Origin: Lycocorax pyrrhopterus obiensis
Taxonomy: Eukaryota > Chordata > Aves > Passeriformes > Paradisaeidae
Direction of reading: 5' to 3'
DNA: 64,000 nucleotides
NCBI GenBank assembly: GCA_014706295.1
Contig: JACSVZ010000008.1
Coordinates: forward strand, 21,989,659-22,053,658
Numbering within the stretch: the first letter of the stretch is position 1; each line of letters begins with the position of its first letter. Positions 60,617-64,000 of the stretch are shown piece by piece. Below the pieces are notes generated by a model. That model was given only the letters and a program-made list of their open reading frames with translations, made no database searches and had not been told where the DNA came from. The position numbers were made by a program, and so were the translations under genes.

Positions 60617-61770
60617 GTTGATATCCCCGTTGCGTTGAGCCTCTACAAAAACTACTGACTGGTCTGTACCACCCCGAAGTCTTGGTGCGAGCCTCCCTCA
60701 CACTGGCAGGCGTGTGTGGAGAGCAGGATGGTCCGATGCAGCATGGAGAGGCCCCTCCCCAGTGAGGGGGCTGCGCTCGGGGGTGAGCGGGGCTCCTTGC
60801 CCTGTGCCTAGCAGGGCTTCGGGAGTGCTGGGCTGTATCGATGGTCAGCGTGAGCAAGGCGCTGCAAGCGGGCGTGTCACCAGGCACGGCACAAAGGTGT
60901 GCTGGGGCCCTGAGCTGCATGTGGCACCCCCCAACTAGCACATTCTCCTCATGGCGGAGACCACATCTGTGCAGCACCCAGCACCGCGGGGCTCCGGGCC
61001 TCGCTGGGATGGGGATGGTAAATGATGTTAAAGGGCAGTTCTGGGTTGGGCTGCCCCTCCCTGCACTGCCTGCAGGGATGCTGTGACAGACACTTTTTCA
61101 CCTTTCCTTTTTCCACCTCTTCCTTGATACCAGATGCCACCAGGGAGCAGCTGGGCAAGGGCTCTCGGACTCCAGCTAGCTGGTCCAGGCTGCCTGGGTG
61201 GTTCAGCCCTGCCAGGGGTACATCCTTTCTCGCCTAGGGATGGGGCTCTGCACAAGTCCTGCAGGGAGGGGCAGCACGAGTGGGCGGACAGGCAGCGAGC
61301 GAGTGCAGACCTCCTGCTGCTGGACATGAGCCTCACGGCAGGAGACCCCCATGCTGCAGACCTGGAAGACACAAGCACAGCCTGCTGCAGGTGGCCAGAG
61401 CCTGCCCTCCCTGACCTGCTGCTGCTCAAGCCTGCAGCACCTTTCCTAGCCACGCTCAGGGGTATACTGGTGCAGACACAGGTTTCTAGTGAAAACATGA
61501 GCCAAGGCCTCACTCCAGTCTCTGACATCCAGTCTGCTGTTCAGAGCAGACCCTGCTCCATATCCCTTGACCCTGCTCCAGCCCCCAGCAACACACACAC
61601 CTGCACAGGCTCCAAACCACACCATTTGGCTTTGCTGCCTGCAAATTGATTTTACACTATTTAAAATGAGCGACCTCCCACTTGCTGGGGAAGGAATGTT
61701 GCACCAAGAGGCAGGTTCCTACCTCCAGTCTGCATGGGCCTCCAGCACTGTGCTCTGGCCACGCTGCTGC

Positions 61771-64000
<2,230 letters not shown>

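Overview
This window is nuclear DNA of a vertebrate, most likely a bird. The genes have short introns, GC-rich CpG-island promoters and GT-AG splice sites, and the interspersed repeats are CR1-type LINE fragments. The gene order CUTC, COX15, (ATP6V0E2), ENTPD7, SLC25A28, NKX2-3, GOT1, CNNM1 is the conserved block known from human 10q24.2, read here in the inverted direction. All gene calls come from reading exon translations and splice sites and comparing them with remembered family sequences; no database was searched.

Layout. 1-3064: 5' six coding exons of CUTC (minus, runs off the left edge). 3120-7504: complete COX15 (plus), head-to-head with CUTC, only 55 bp between the two start codons. 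7879-8417: ATP6V0E2 (plus), a small V-ATPase subunit gene not adjacent to COX15 in human. 11167-15183: ENTPD7 (minus), 12 coding exons. 15922-19351: SLC25A28/mitoferrin-2 (plus), head-to-head with ENTPD7 across a CCAAT-box-rich promoter. 19.9-28.7 kb: gene-free. 29182-30839: NKX2-3 (minus), two exons, inside a CpG-rich domain of roughly 27.5-34.7 kb. 30.9-54.5 kb: gene-poor desert with several candidate cis-regulatory elements. 54747-58353: GOT1 (plus), nine exons, complete. 61771-63323: last five coding exons of CNNM1 (minus, continues off the right edge).

Functionally the left half is rich in mitochondrial, metal and membrane housekeeping genes: COX15 makes heme A for cytochrome oxidase, SLC25A28 imports iron into mitochondria, CUTC binds copper, ATP6V0E2 is part of the proton pump, ENTPD7 is an endomembrane nucleotidase. 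The middle is a developmental-regulator landscape around the homeobox gene NKX2-3. The right holds GOT1 (malate-aspartate shuttle) and CNNM1.

No undescribed multi-gene system was found. The observations most worth checking are a 42-bp-spaced array of CCAAT boxes between ENTPD7 and SLC25A28, a perfect DR5 retinoic-acid-type element 7.9 kb upstream of NKX2-3, the 55-bp CUTC/COX15 promoter with three ETS sites, the unexpected position of ATP6V0E2, and very old repeat remnants (a MIR/L2-like piece and decayed CR1 copies) in the intergenic desert.
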